A stretch of DNA of 64,000 bases from positions 26,142,501 through 26,206,500 of the forward strand of contig OY821787.1 of NCBI GenBank assembly GCA_963682175.1, written 5' to 3'. Origin of the DNA: Triglochin maritima (lineage: Eukaryota > Streptophyta > Magnoliopsida > Alismatales > Juncaginaceae). The notes beneath the pieces were generated by a model. That model was not told where the DNA came from. It saw only the letters and a program-made list of their open reading frames with translations, and did not search any database. Both the position numbers and the translations under genes were made by a program. This document shows positions 10,329 through 19,947 of this stretch, one piece after another (position 1 is the first letter of the stretch; the number at the start of each line of letters is the position of its first letter).

Positions 10329-10762
10329 TGCTTGAGAAGTCCAAGCCTCGATCCAATCGTCTCGTATTTAGTAAGTCACGCGCGTACTGTAGGTCATCGA
10401 TGCTTGAGAAGTCGAAGCCTCGATCCAATCGTCTCATCTTTAGTGAGTCACGCGTGTACTGTAGGTCATCGATGTTTGAGAAGTCCAAGCCTCGATCCAA
10501 TCGTCTCATTTTTAGTGAGTCACATGCGTACTGTAGGTCCTCGATGTTTGAGAAGTCCAAGCCTCGATCCAATCGTCTCATTTTTAGTGAGTCACACGCG
10601 TACTGTAGGTCCTCGATGTTTGAGAAGTCCAAGCCTCGATCCAATTGTCTTGTCTTTAGTGAGTCACGCGCTAACTGTAGGTCCTCGATGCTTGAGAAGT
10701 CCAAGCCTCGATCCAATCGTCTCGTCTTTTGTGAGTCACGCGTGTACTGTTGGTTACTTCTC
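10329..10762. repeat. 72-bp tandem repeat, 6 units
   Basis: Six copies at 72-bp spacing, each with 'gaagtccaagcctcgatcc' and a 'gtgagtcacgcg' segment. The period is a multiple of three, so long open frames arise on both strands, but they are only the repeat read six times. It lies between the left end and the transposase, a possible promoter or transposase-binding region. Confidence 0.9.
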
Positions 10763-10890
10763 ACAACTATAAATGTACTCCTCCTGGTTGGTTCTCTCTC
10801 ATTCATCTACGAACAATGTCTTAACCCGATAAGTCTTCCAGTTGGAAGTCTTCATCATCTTCAACATCCAATGACGAAGCTTACGACCAA

Positions 10891-11939
10891 GTGTTGAACT
10901 CCTTAACGGAGTATGTCTCCCAAGTGGTGGACCAACGTCCTAAGAGGCGTAGAATGCGAACTTCGAACCCAGATAGAGATAGGGAGCTTGGTTACAACCG
11001 TTTGATTGCCGATTATTTTTTTAACGACCATGTTTATCCTGACAACATTTTCAGGAGAAGATTTAGGATGCAAAAGCATGTATTTCTTCGCATTGCGAGT
11101 GCCATTGAGGCGTCTGATGTCTTCTTCCAATGTAATCCAGACGCCACCGGTAGGATGAGCATCTCTGGCCTGCAGAAATGTACCGCGGCGATTCGTATGC
11201 TAGCGTACGGTGTTGCGGCTGATGAGGTGGATGAATACTTGAGGCTAAGCGAATCCACGGCAAGAAACACACTTGAGAAATTCTGCGATGGTGTAATTAA
11301 CAACTTCGGCGGTGAGTACCTCCGAAGACCTGATGCAAAATGACCTAGCACGACTACTTCACGTTGGTGAGCAGCGTGGGTTCCCAGGCATGATGGGAAG
11401 TATCGATTGCATGCACTAGGTGTGGAAAAATTACCCTATTGCTTGGAGGGGCCAATATCAAGGGCGTAGTGGCAATGCCTCTTGTCCTCGAGGTAGTGGC
11501 GTCGGCTGACTTGTGGATATGGCACTCGTTTTTTGGCACATCAGGTTCATGAAATGACTTAAATGTCCTGCAACGATCTTCGTTTTTTGACGACGTAATG
11601 GAAGGACAAGCTCCACCTGTGAATTTTGAGGTAAACGGTTCTCGATATAATATGGGATATTATCTTACTGATGATATTTATCCAAAATGGGCAGCATTCA
11701 TTCCGTCCATCGTTCATCCACAAACACCGAAGGACAGGTTATTTGCTGAACGACAAGAAGTAGCACACAAAGATGTAGAACGTGCATTTGGAGTCTTCCA
11801 AGCGCGATTCGCGATAGTGAAGAAGCCATCTCTTGCAAGGAGTAAGATTGTACTTAACAAAATAATGACAGCTTGCATTGTAATGCATAATATGATAGTG
11901 GAGGATGAACGTGATTCCTTCGGTAATTTTGGAGATTAG
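10891..11939 (+). pseudogene. PIF/Harbinger transposase, broken
   Basis: The N-terminal part (10891-11343) reads NRLIADYFFNDHVYP, FRRRFRMQKHVFLRIASAI and MLAYGVAADEVDEYLRLSES, the helix-turn-helix region of PIF-type (ALP1/HARBI1-like) transposases. A stop at 11341-11343 and frame changes across 11344-11590 break the first catalytic Asp block. The C-terminal part (11598-11939) is open again: YYLTDDIYPKWAAFI, then ERAFGVFQARFAIV with the catalytic Glu context, and IVMHNMIVEDE. The conserved order shows a single former gene. No ATG in frame was found upstream, the nearest running into TAA. It cannot make an active enzyme. Confidence 0.85.
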
Positions 11940-12519
11940 AACGAGTTTGTTCAGGATCAACCTGGAAATTCCGTGAACGACGCGGTTCGGTATTCCACTG
12001 ACCGTGTATTGGATATTACCAGGTACTTGAGAAGGAGAGATCAAGTGAGTGATCACACCACCCATTTGAACCTTCAAGCCGATTTGGTCGACAATATATG
12101 GCAACGCTTTGGAGGAAATACGTCTTGATGTATTTGAAGTTTAGTATTTAAGCATGTATTTTTAGTTTTAGTTTCTAAATTTCCGGTTAATGTACTATGT
12201 AATGTGGTTTTCTAAATTTTAATAATATTTTCGTATTTATTAATTAAATGTTAATTAAAAACGAATGAATTGTTGATATTAAATAATTACGATAATGATT
12301 ATTAATATATTTTGTTGATTGTTGAAAGAGTTTTGGAGAGAAGAATAAAAATAATGACGTGACAACAAATACTGTAGCATGACTAGGTAGATTGGGTAAT
12401 GGTTAATGATTTTGTAGGGGGGTTGGTTTGTGCTGACGTGGCAGAGAGAGAAACTGACGTAGCTGAGAGAGAAAGCAGAGTGCCCGGGAACTGCCTGGGC
12501 GCCGTTAATGATGCTCTTA

Positions 12520-12565
12520 GTGTTTCATGAAGGGTTTTGGTCCTGAACCTGCAAGGAAGGAGAAG
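12520..12565 (+). CDS. Host exon 2, right part
   Basis: Reads KGFGPEPARKEK up to the donor AAG|GTATCG, in phase 0. Going back from KGFG in the same frame, a TAG spans the insertion site, while the upstream frame ends at TGA within TCATGAAG. Adding one base there would join RKNVSV with S-KGFGPEP, so a single-base deletion is the simplest reading. An in-frame ATG at 12526 could alternatively start a shorter protein without a transit peptide. Confidence 0.6.
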
Positions 12566-13398
12566 GTATCGAATTCATGATACCATGTAAAATGTAGTGA
12601 AAGTTTTTATTCTAGAAAATATCTACTTTCTCTGCTTCTTTAATTGGAACTTTCTTTAACGTAGACTTTCATCATCATCATCATCAACTACAACAACAAA
12701 GTCTTTTAATTTCATCACTGTCAGATAATTCGTTATTATTCTTTTTTTATTACCAAAATGCTTTTGGCGAGGTATTTACATTTACCGCTAATCTTGATGT
12801 TTAATCCGAGGGCTATTTGTTTCTGCACCACTTGACATGGGATGTATCAAGTTGCATTTTTTAAATATTCTAAATTTTTGCTTTTAGCATGGCAAGTTTA
12901 GTCACTTCTAATATATTGTGAACCTTTTTGTTCCGTTAAATCTTGCACTTCAGACAAGATAGTTTGGCATTGCTTATTTTCTGATCATTCCATGTTTAAA
13001 TGCCTTGACTGCAGAACATTTATCTATCTCATGTGTAGTCCATGCAGAGGGATGACTTTCTGAATGTACTTGTCATGTACTGTGTGTTTACTTGAGTTCA
13101 GAAACTATCCTCTTGTCTAGTTGTCAACTTATTTTTCCCTGAGAGATTCATTTCTTGCATTATATTCTTATGTTTCACTCACATTCTAAGTGTCTAGATT
13201 TTTGTAGTGTCTCATTTCGAATAAGTGTAACTACTTCTAACCTTTTTTATTTTTTTATCCTGCCAGTCTGTACTGTAGCTGTTTTAATGTATTTTCCTAC
13301 TTATCTCATCCAGTGGTTATTGCATTATGTAACTTGTTCTGGGACAAATTTTTAACTAAGCACGATGATTGTAGCAATGCATCTTCCTGGTTGGATTT
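12566..13398 (+). other. Intron 2, left part
   Basis: AT-rich, T-rich intron sequence with stops in all frames and a short CAT/CAA microsatellite near 12670-12700. Nothing else recognised. Confidence 0.5.
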
Positions 13399-13860
13399 AC
13401 TTCTGAAAGAGTTATTTTGAATTCTCACTCAATGTTGAGATTTGATTTTATTCACACATATATATAGTGTACAATAATTTATAGAAAAGGAAATCCTAGA
13501 CTTGAAATAGCTACAATCATGCACTATAATATTGTGTAACTAAGAACTGCTCTATATTGCAATGACATCTATACAAGTTACTATAAGTGTGAGAGATTTA
13601 TGGATAAATAACTGAATTGCTAAACATCGTCCCAAAATTACTTAAATCACCCCTTGAAATTACAAAATTGTCCTTCCTCCTATTTTTGCTTATATATCTC
13701 ACAATTTCACTCTTTTCTCAAAACTTTCTCTTCCTATACCTATTACAGAAGATTACGAATGTCTCGGAGGCCAGGGAAGCAGCCAGCAGTTCCCCCGGTG
13801 TACCCGTATACGGTAACCTTACGTTATTTATTTGTTTTCAAAAAAAAATTTAAAAAAAGT

Positions 13861-14087
13861 GGTCGGCGTCCGAGGGAGACGCCCCCCGCATGAAGCGGGC
13901 GTCATCGGAAGCCGCTCCCCCCATGGGGGGAGTGGCTTCCTCGGACGTCCGCCCCATGCGGGGGTGTCTCCCTCGGACGCCGACCAGTAGCGGGAGACGT
14001 CTGCGGAAGACGTCTCCCTGATGGAGGAGACGTCTTCGGAAGACGTCTCCCCTAAGGAGGAGGCGTCTCCGACAGACGCCTCCCACA
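13861..14087. repeat. GC-rich palindromic array, left side of MULE
   Basis: Lies in PMD intron 1. A long palindrome (13861-13984) pairs 'gtcggcgtccgagggagac' with its complement around an inner hairpin centred near 13922, followed by further 'gagacgtctncggaagacgtctcc' palindromes to 14087. Strikingly GC-rich in AT-rich surroundings. The shared core is GACGTC/GGCGTC. Confidence 0.85.
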
Positions 14088-14343
14088 AATTTGTTTTTAA
14101 TTTTTATTAAATCTGATAATTACTTTAATAAATTGTGATAAATCTGAAAATTTAATTTAACAAATTCTTATTAAGTTTAACATTTGTGATATTTAGTTTT
14201 AACAATTTTTGATTTAGTTTAACAATTGTGATAAATATGATAATTTAGTTTAACAATTTTTGATTTAGTTTAACAATTGTGATAAATATGATAATTTAGT
14301 TTAACAAATTTAACAAATTTGTATTTAAAATTTCAATTAATAG
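14088..14343 (+). other. PMD intron 1, AT-rich part
   Basis: Short repeated words ('tttagtttaacaattttt', 'gtgataaatatgataa') occur two to four times in tandem-like fashion before the acceptor TTAATAG at 14343. Confidence 0.5.
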
Positions 14344-16423
14344 TCATCGGGTCACAGTGGAGGGAAAGGCAAGTCGATACCATTACACGTCTTCCGTTCT
14401 TTAGAGGATGATTCAGCACCGCGTCATCCACGTAGACGAGGGATATCTGCTTCGGTCAGGAGGGGGAGAGAGGCATTACGTCGTCGTGAGGAGGATGATG
14501 ATTCCTTCGATGATGAGCATGTGGACAGTCCCGACGACGGGAGCAACGATGATGACCCGTATGAGTTAGAGCGCCCGGAGGTGGAGAGGCAGGGGGAGTA
14601 TAGCAGAGGACGTCGTCGAGCGGGTAGTTCTACTTCCGCCGGATGGATGGTGCGGAAGGGTAAGGGTGGGAGGTTTACGACCGGGGATTCGAGCTCGTGC
14701 ACTGTAGATCCCCGCGCTCAAAAGAAGAAGAGGGTCCAGGACGATTCTTGGATCGTGAGCAGTATGACGCCTGGTGGTCCTTTAGATGGGAGCGTCATTC
14801 CTAGTTTCTGGGGTCACATCGCTAGACGGATCTGGGACGGAGAGGATCGGAAGGTTCTGAAGTGCCATAATCGGCATAGAGCCTGTACAGCACTACAGGG
14901 TTGGCGGTCTACACTGAGTGCTGATATCAGAGAGGAGATTAGTGCCACGCATTTGGGGCACTTACCGTACAGCATGTTCCCTTATCTCGACATGCCTTTG
15001 ATTTTTGCGTTTGTGGAGCGGTGGTAGCCTGACACCAACACTTTTCACATGCCTTTCGGAGAGATGACGATCATGCTTCACGATGTTTTCCAGATCCTGC
15101 GCATTCCTATGGATGGTCGTCTGGTTAGTGCTCAGGGGTCGACGTCTGAGCTGAGGTGTTATGTGGCAGAGTTGCTTGGTGTCACACCTGATGGTCTGGC
15201 GAGAGATACAGCTTTATGGAGTGGTGGTGGTGTCGGCATCGACTCCCTTGAGGACCTATGCAGACGGGCACGACCTCCGCGGGCCGATGATACACAGTTG
15301 ACGGCGTACCTATTCTTGATGCTCGGAGCCGTCTTGTTTGTCGACAAGAGTGGTTGCCGGATCAGACCACGCGATCTATTGGAGGCTAGGGACCCGGACA
15401 CCGTTCGTGAGTACTCGTGGGGCTCAGCGACGTTGGCATACCTGTACCGTCAGCTTGGGATAGCTAGCCGTGCGGATTGTTCTGGGATTGCAGGTTGTCT
15501 TAAGCTGCTGCAGGCGTGGATATACGAGTACTTTCCCGCATTGCGCCCGCATCGTGAGCGGAAGATTATCGAGGAGGGTCATCCACGTTCGGGTATGTGG
15601 GCCGTCCGGAGCGAGGACAAGAGCGATGGACGATTGCGTTCAATCCGCGCACGGCTAGATCAGATGACTGCATCAGAGGTATCAAACTTTACACCATTTA
15701 CATTTATTTATTTAATTTTAAGATGTATTATTAATGTGTTAAAGTTTAGGTGGAGTGGTTACCCTATGGTCCTGACCCAGCAGCGGAGGTCCCGAGGACT
15801 TTATTGATGGGCCTTATTCGTTATCAGGATATCATAGAGCCTTATATGCCCGATCGTGTCTTGCGTCAGTTAGGATATGTTCAGGTGATCCCGGTTGACA
15901 TCCCGACACCAGAGCATGCGGTGCGGTCTGCGACTGCAGCGACGTACGATGTCATGTTCCCCGCTTCTACAGCGGAATCGACTTGGCAGACATTTCCGAG
16001 ATCATGCCGACTGTTCCTTGGCGACTTCAGACGTAGTCACGACCCCTCCGAGTGTGATGCATGTTATCTTGATTGGTTCGGTAGTTACTCACATCCTGTC
16101 ATCGTCCGTGGTGCCTCCCGGAGAGCAGATCGACCACCAGATAGGACGTGTCGCGATCTGGTAATTTTTTCATTTTATCTATATTTATTTGTTAATGCGC
16201 TAATGTTAATGTTATGTGCAGTGGATGGGTAAGATGATACGGGCTGTAGAGCCATTCTTGCAGAGGAGGAATGAGCTGTCAGACGATGACATGAGAGTTG
16301 CATGCGGAGATTTGGATGAGATCATACAGTCGTGGCATACTCAGTTAGGCATCTCCGACCATGATTCGGATGATGAGTAGGCTGATCTGTTGTACCGTAG
16401 TCTTAGTATTTTCATTTATATTT

Positions 16424-16560
16424 GTTTATCTGTCGTACGCTTATTATTTGTATTTGTGTTTGTGTTTGCTAACATGTCGTACGCTTATTGTTTGTATTTG
16501 TGTTTGCTTATCTGTCATACGCTTATTATTTTTATTTGTGTTTGCTAACCTATCGTACTA
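16424..16560. repeat. Short tandem repeat between the convergent MULE genes
   Basis: Three degenerate units of about 50-58 bp, each with 'tcgtacgcttatt' or a close variant and 'tttgtatttgtgtttgct'. They lie just past the PMD stop, in the shared 3' region of the two genes, where both transcripts must end. Confidence 0.65.
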
Positions 16561-16668
16561 TTATATATAATGCAAATAAAGCAAACATATCAAAACATCT
16601 TACATAATAAAGCAACACTATATAATGTACAAACACATCAAAACATATTACATAATTGTACAAACATA

Positions 16669-19600
16669 TCAAAACATATTACATAATTGTTGCCAATATG
16701 CTATCCTATTTTGGTACTCCAGCTCCCATCCAATAACACTCTCATCTCGTATTTGAAACCACAGAGTCGCTATAGGAGGTACGGGGAATCCCTCATTCAA
16801 ATCCAAACGAATGTAATAAGCGTAACTCCCTAAATGAGCAATAATCAACTCTCTGCACGGTCTTGTCACGGTAGGCGGACTCTCCCAAGGTAGAACTGTA
16901 AGACATGGGTACAATGAACCATTATTTCCAAGAGAGAAGAACATAACTGCACACTTGTAAAAATTTGCAATGGGAAACAAGTCCGTCCACGTCTCCATGT
17001 AGTGATTCTCGCCACAAGGTCCCCCGCCCCAATTAATCCGGTGACGAGCCTGCGCCACACCGTCGTAGTATACGTGTTCATAAAAAGATGGGTTCGCAGC
17101 TATCTCATTTGAAATCGAACGACGGGCGAGTTGCCAATTGTCTTCACCACCGTGGAAAACATCGACGACACATCGAAATCCACAGTTTCCATCAGCACGT
17201 ACATCATTCCACTGGTGTAGGAATGGCATAATGATTCCTGGAATCCTATCCGCATATGGGAAGTCGTCTACGTCAGCCCGCCCAGTCACTACAATATGAA
17301 CAAAAAATACAGTTACATATAATAACAAAAGATACATATTTACTGAAATAAATAACAAAATTATAATAACAATAAATATAGGGATGGTATACCTGATCCT
17401 CCCCTCACAGACGAAGAACCAGAAGATCGACCACGACCTTTGCTTCCATTACCGGAAGAACGACCACGACCTCTACTCCCACTACCTGAAGATCGACCAC
17501 TACCTCGTTGTGCATACTCAAACGCACTAGGGTCCCGTCGTGTCGACTTTCCCCTTGGTCGACCTCGTAGCTTTGTTTTTTCTGCAGGCTCTCTCAAATT
17601 CGAATGTTCGGGGTGTAGCTGCTCGAATAAAACCCGAGAGGCAGATCGAATTACGGTAGGGTCACTTCCTGCAATCTCATCAACCAGGCTGCGAAAATGT
17701 TCGGCGTCTTGAGCTGTCTAAGACACAAACTCTGCGTTCCCGACTCCTTCCCCAATGACAAGTGTCCTCCAGAACGGATGAATCTGCTCTAAGTAAATTC
17801 CGTTGTCTGATTCAAGACATCCGCAGATGGTACATGCGCAAGGTATCCCATGAGAAGTCAGAAAAGCGCACTCACAACGATATTCAACTTCATCATCTAA
17901 CTGTTGCATTCTCTTCACCTCCTGACTCAGCAATTGCAAGCAGTGATGCGAAACTCGACCATTTATGTGACGATATAGAGCATGTCCGAAATTAGTCAAA
18001 TTTCTCCGTCTCGAGTCTTTAAGAAAGTTTCGAATATTCGTCAGCTGCATTTCAATAGCCGCGTTGACGCGTTCGAAAAGAGTGTCCAGAGCTGCTGTCG
18101 ATGTAGAAATCCACTCTTTTAGAGCCGAATAAGCACTTTCGACCCTACAATTCGTGGTGTTCCCAAAATGAAGGACTTTGTTCGTCCAATTCAGCACAAA
18201 CTTTTCTTTATGCACCAACCACGTGGTGTCCAGATACTCCGTGATAGCCGGCCACGATCTATACAAATCTTTCAGAGCATACAAAGCTCTATCATACTCG
18301 GCTTCTGAAGTAGAAAGCATGATTTTCCTCCATCTTCCACTCCTCAAAGTCTCTGCCATCTGCTTATTCTTGCCGAATATGTGGTATGCGTAGTTGAATA
18401 CGTCTTTGTTGATGTGCCATGTGCAGAGTAAATGAGCAGAGTCAGGAAAAACCTCTCTCACTGGTCGCATAAGGCCTAACTCCCGGTCTGTTATTATTGC
18501 AGTCGGGCTGACAGTCCCCAATAACAGATCTCGCAACTTCTCCATCACCCACAGATAACTGGAGTAAGATTCATCCATCAAAATCGCATATCCAATAAGG
18601 AAATTCATGTTTGTTGGTGTAACCCCAATCATTTCGAACAAAGGCATCTTATACTTGTTCGTTTTGTAAGTTGAATCCATGCAGATAACGAAAGGATATG
18701 TCCGCAACAACTGGACTGACGTCGGATCTGCCAAAAAAGCGTGAGTGACGACATCAGTTTCTCGATCCACCATAATCAAATGTAAGTACTCACACTGCAC
18801 TGCTTGGTAGAGAAACTGCTGGACGGGATTCTGGTCTTCAGATTTTGTCCTCCTCATGTAATCTCTGAAATTATAAATATGCCTTTGATTTGGATTGTCC
18901 TCCGGGAATTTTTCTTTTACTGCCTTCAAGATGTTCCGTGGTTTTGCTTGCGCCTCAGTCATATCACGAACAATCTTCTTCGCCCCAGAACTTAGACCAC
19001 TAATTTGACGATGACCCTCTGGATAAACTGCCAGTCTGTGGTTGTGATGTCCGTGAGCACTATTAAAAACCACAACCCATCCATCATGATCTCGTCGCTC
19101 CACCACTTTTAGTACGAAACGGCAACCGCAACCCTTTCTTTTGGTGTTTCTTCGAAGTGCAGTATCCATATCCCGAGACTCCATTTGATTTCGTCGGTCG
19201 CATCTCAAATAACAATCCATCCGACTATCTGATCTTGTTTTGTACGACGACACGACCAAAAAAAACCCAGCTCCGATAGCTACTTGTTTGGCCCATTTAC
19301 ATGCTTCATCGATTGTTTCAAAGATTTGTGTAGTTTGAAATAACTCACTGTAATCCACTCCATCACCACCGAAATCTTCCAACGGAACCTACAAAAATAA
19401 AATCGAAATTTAAAAAATCAACAAAAATTCAGGCGTCTGGATTAAACGCCTACCCCATGGGGGCGTCTGAGGTAAACGCCCTCCCCAAGGGTGAGGCGTC
19501 TACGTAGGACGCCTGACCGAATGGAAGGGCGTCTACTAAAGGCGCCTTACCCAAGGGGAGGACGTCTACATAAGACGCCCCTCCCATTGCGTAGGCGTCT

Positions 19601-19739
19601 GCGTTAGACGCCTAGGCCAAGGGGAGGACGTCCTACGCAGACGCCCTCACCTTGGGGGAGGCGTCTAATGCAGATGCTCGGCCCAAAATTTGCCCCGCGC
19701 CAGGCTTACCTCACCGGATGCATCACCCTCGCCAGACAT
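16669..19739 (-). pseudogene. MULE transposase fused to an OTU-like protease
   Basis: Three minus-strand exons, 19739-19710, 19388-17393 and 17288-16669, join in phase to about 881 codons. Order: MSGEGDASGE; a FAR1-type zinc region (DCYLRC, KGCGCRF, HGHHNH) at about residues 65-130; the MULE catalytic core with CMDSTYK (Asp about 248), IITDRELGLM (Asp about 311), the C-x2-H of LLCTWHI, and Glu in NCRVESAYSA (about 427); a SWIM zinc finger (CECAFLTSHGIPCAC) near 530; an AT-hook-like KLRGRPRGKSTRRD with Arg/Gly/Ser repeats; then an OTU domain with the DGNCGFR nucleophile motif. The only break is a TAG at 17718-17720 between SWIM finger and tail. The His expected near YAYYIRL appears replaced by Tyr. 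It would bind the ends and cut; the OTU role is unknown. Confidence 0.85.
19389..19709 (-). repeat. GC-rich palindromic array, right side of MULE (transposase intron 1)
   Basis: From about 19430 to 19680 there are around a dozen 'GGCGTCT' and 'AGACGCC' words, mostly paired as short palindromes separated by 'ccccaaggggag'-type spacers, in units of roughly 35-40 bp. It mirrors the left array in composition, core and place, being the first intron of the gene reading inward from that end. Candidate transposase or regulator binding region. Confidence 0.85.
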
Positions 19740-19947
19740 TTTCGTGGTGTTTTTACTGATAAATTATGAATATACAAGACCGTAGGCCTAATTTATAGAC
19801 ACGGGACGATATGGGTATTAAATATATTGTTAAGGGCAATTTGGTAATTTCAAGGGGCGATTTAAGTAGTTTTGGGGCGACGTTTAGTAGTTCCCATAAA
19901 TAATTGACAATGTTAGCTAACCGTTGGGCTAGCCGTTATGGTTAATA

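Larger units (their letters stand above)
10033..12516 (+). mobile_element. PIF/Harbinger transposon inside host exon 2
   Basis: 2484 bp, flanked by TTA (10030-10032 and 12517-12519), the PIF/Harbinger target. The ends are imperfect inverted repeats: GAGCACCCTTAACAGG at the left, and at the right the complement of GAGCATCATTAACGG, both followed by a CCCGGGCA block. It encodes a broken PIF transposase in the same direction as the host gene; the second, Myb-like protein these elements usually need was not found. AT-rich non-coding sequence fills 12128-12470. Confidence 0.88.
13759..16380 (+). pseudogene. Plant mobile domain (PMD) protein gene in the MULE
   Basis: Four exons in phase 0: 13759-13812, 14344-15678, 15750-16160 and 16222-16380, about 652 codons. 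Exon 1 reads MSRRPGKQPAVPPVYPYT. A long Arg/Asp/Ser-rich disordered region follows, then the PMD core: LGHLPYSMFPYLDMPLIFAF, FHMPFGEMTIMLHDVFQILRI with the family's 'GE-TiTL-DV' block, LGAVLFVDKSG, LAYLYRQLG and GCLKLLQAWIYEYFP, and VEWLPYGPDPAAE in exon 3. It ends in an acidic DDE tail. PMD proteins (MAIN/MAIL1 family) act in the nucleus in silencing, and PMD genes carried by transposons are known. One in-frame TAG at 15025-15027 (after FVERW) interrupts an otherwise intact frame. Confidence 0.85.
13612..19895. mobile_element. Mutator-like element with PMD and transposase-OTU genes
   Basis: 6284 bp with about 60-bp inverted ends (13612-13676 and 19835-19895, both with 'ctactaaacgtcgcccc'-type sequence and 'ttgaaattac') flanked by ATAAATAAC/ATAAATAAT, an 8-9 bp duplication as expected for Mutator. 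Inside are two convergent spliced genes, a plant mobile domain gene on the plus strand and a transposase-OTU gene on the minus strand. A GC-rich palindromic array lies in the first intron of each gene. It inserted into the left LTR of C2. Each gene has one nonsense codon and is otherwise open, so the element was active fairly recently. Confidence 0.88.
13404..19947 (-). repeat. C2 3' LTR, split by the MULE
   Basis: LTR sequence at 13404-13611 and 19905-19947 matches the intact LTR at 31193-31444. On the minus strand it begins TATTAACC, not TG, and ends TTTCA. The polypurine tract (complement of 'tccccccacaaacg', from 19948) lies next to it, confirming the border. Confidence 0.85.

Noticed and set aside
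10329..10762. Possible CRISPR-like array
   Set aside because: Direct tandem repeat without unique spacers, in a plant transposon. CRISPR arrays are not expected in nuclear plant DNA.
10309..10897. Overlapping open frames of 146-189 codons on both strands
   Set aside because: They are the 72-bp repeat read six times. The period is divisible by three, so no stop arises. No start context or recognisable protein.
14424..14702. 92-codon minus frame opposite the PMD exon
   Set aside because: Antisense to the acidic/Arg-rich PMD N-terminus; low-complexity shadow.
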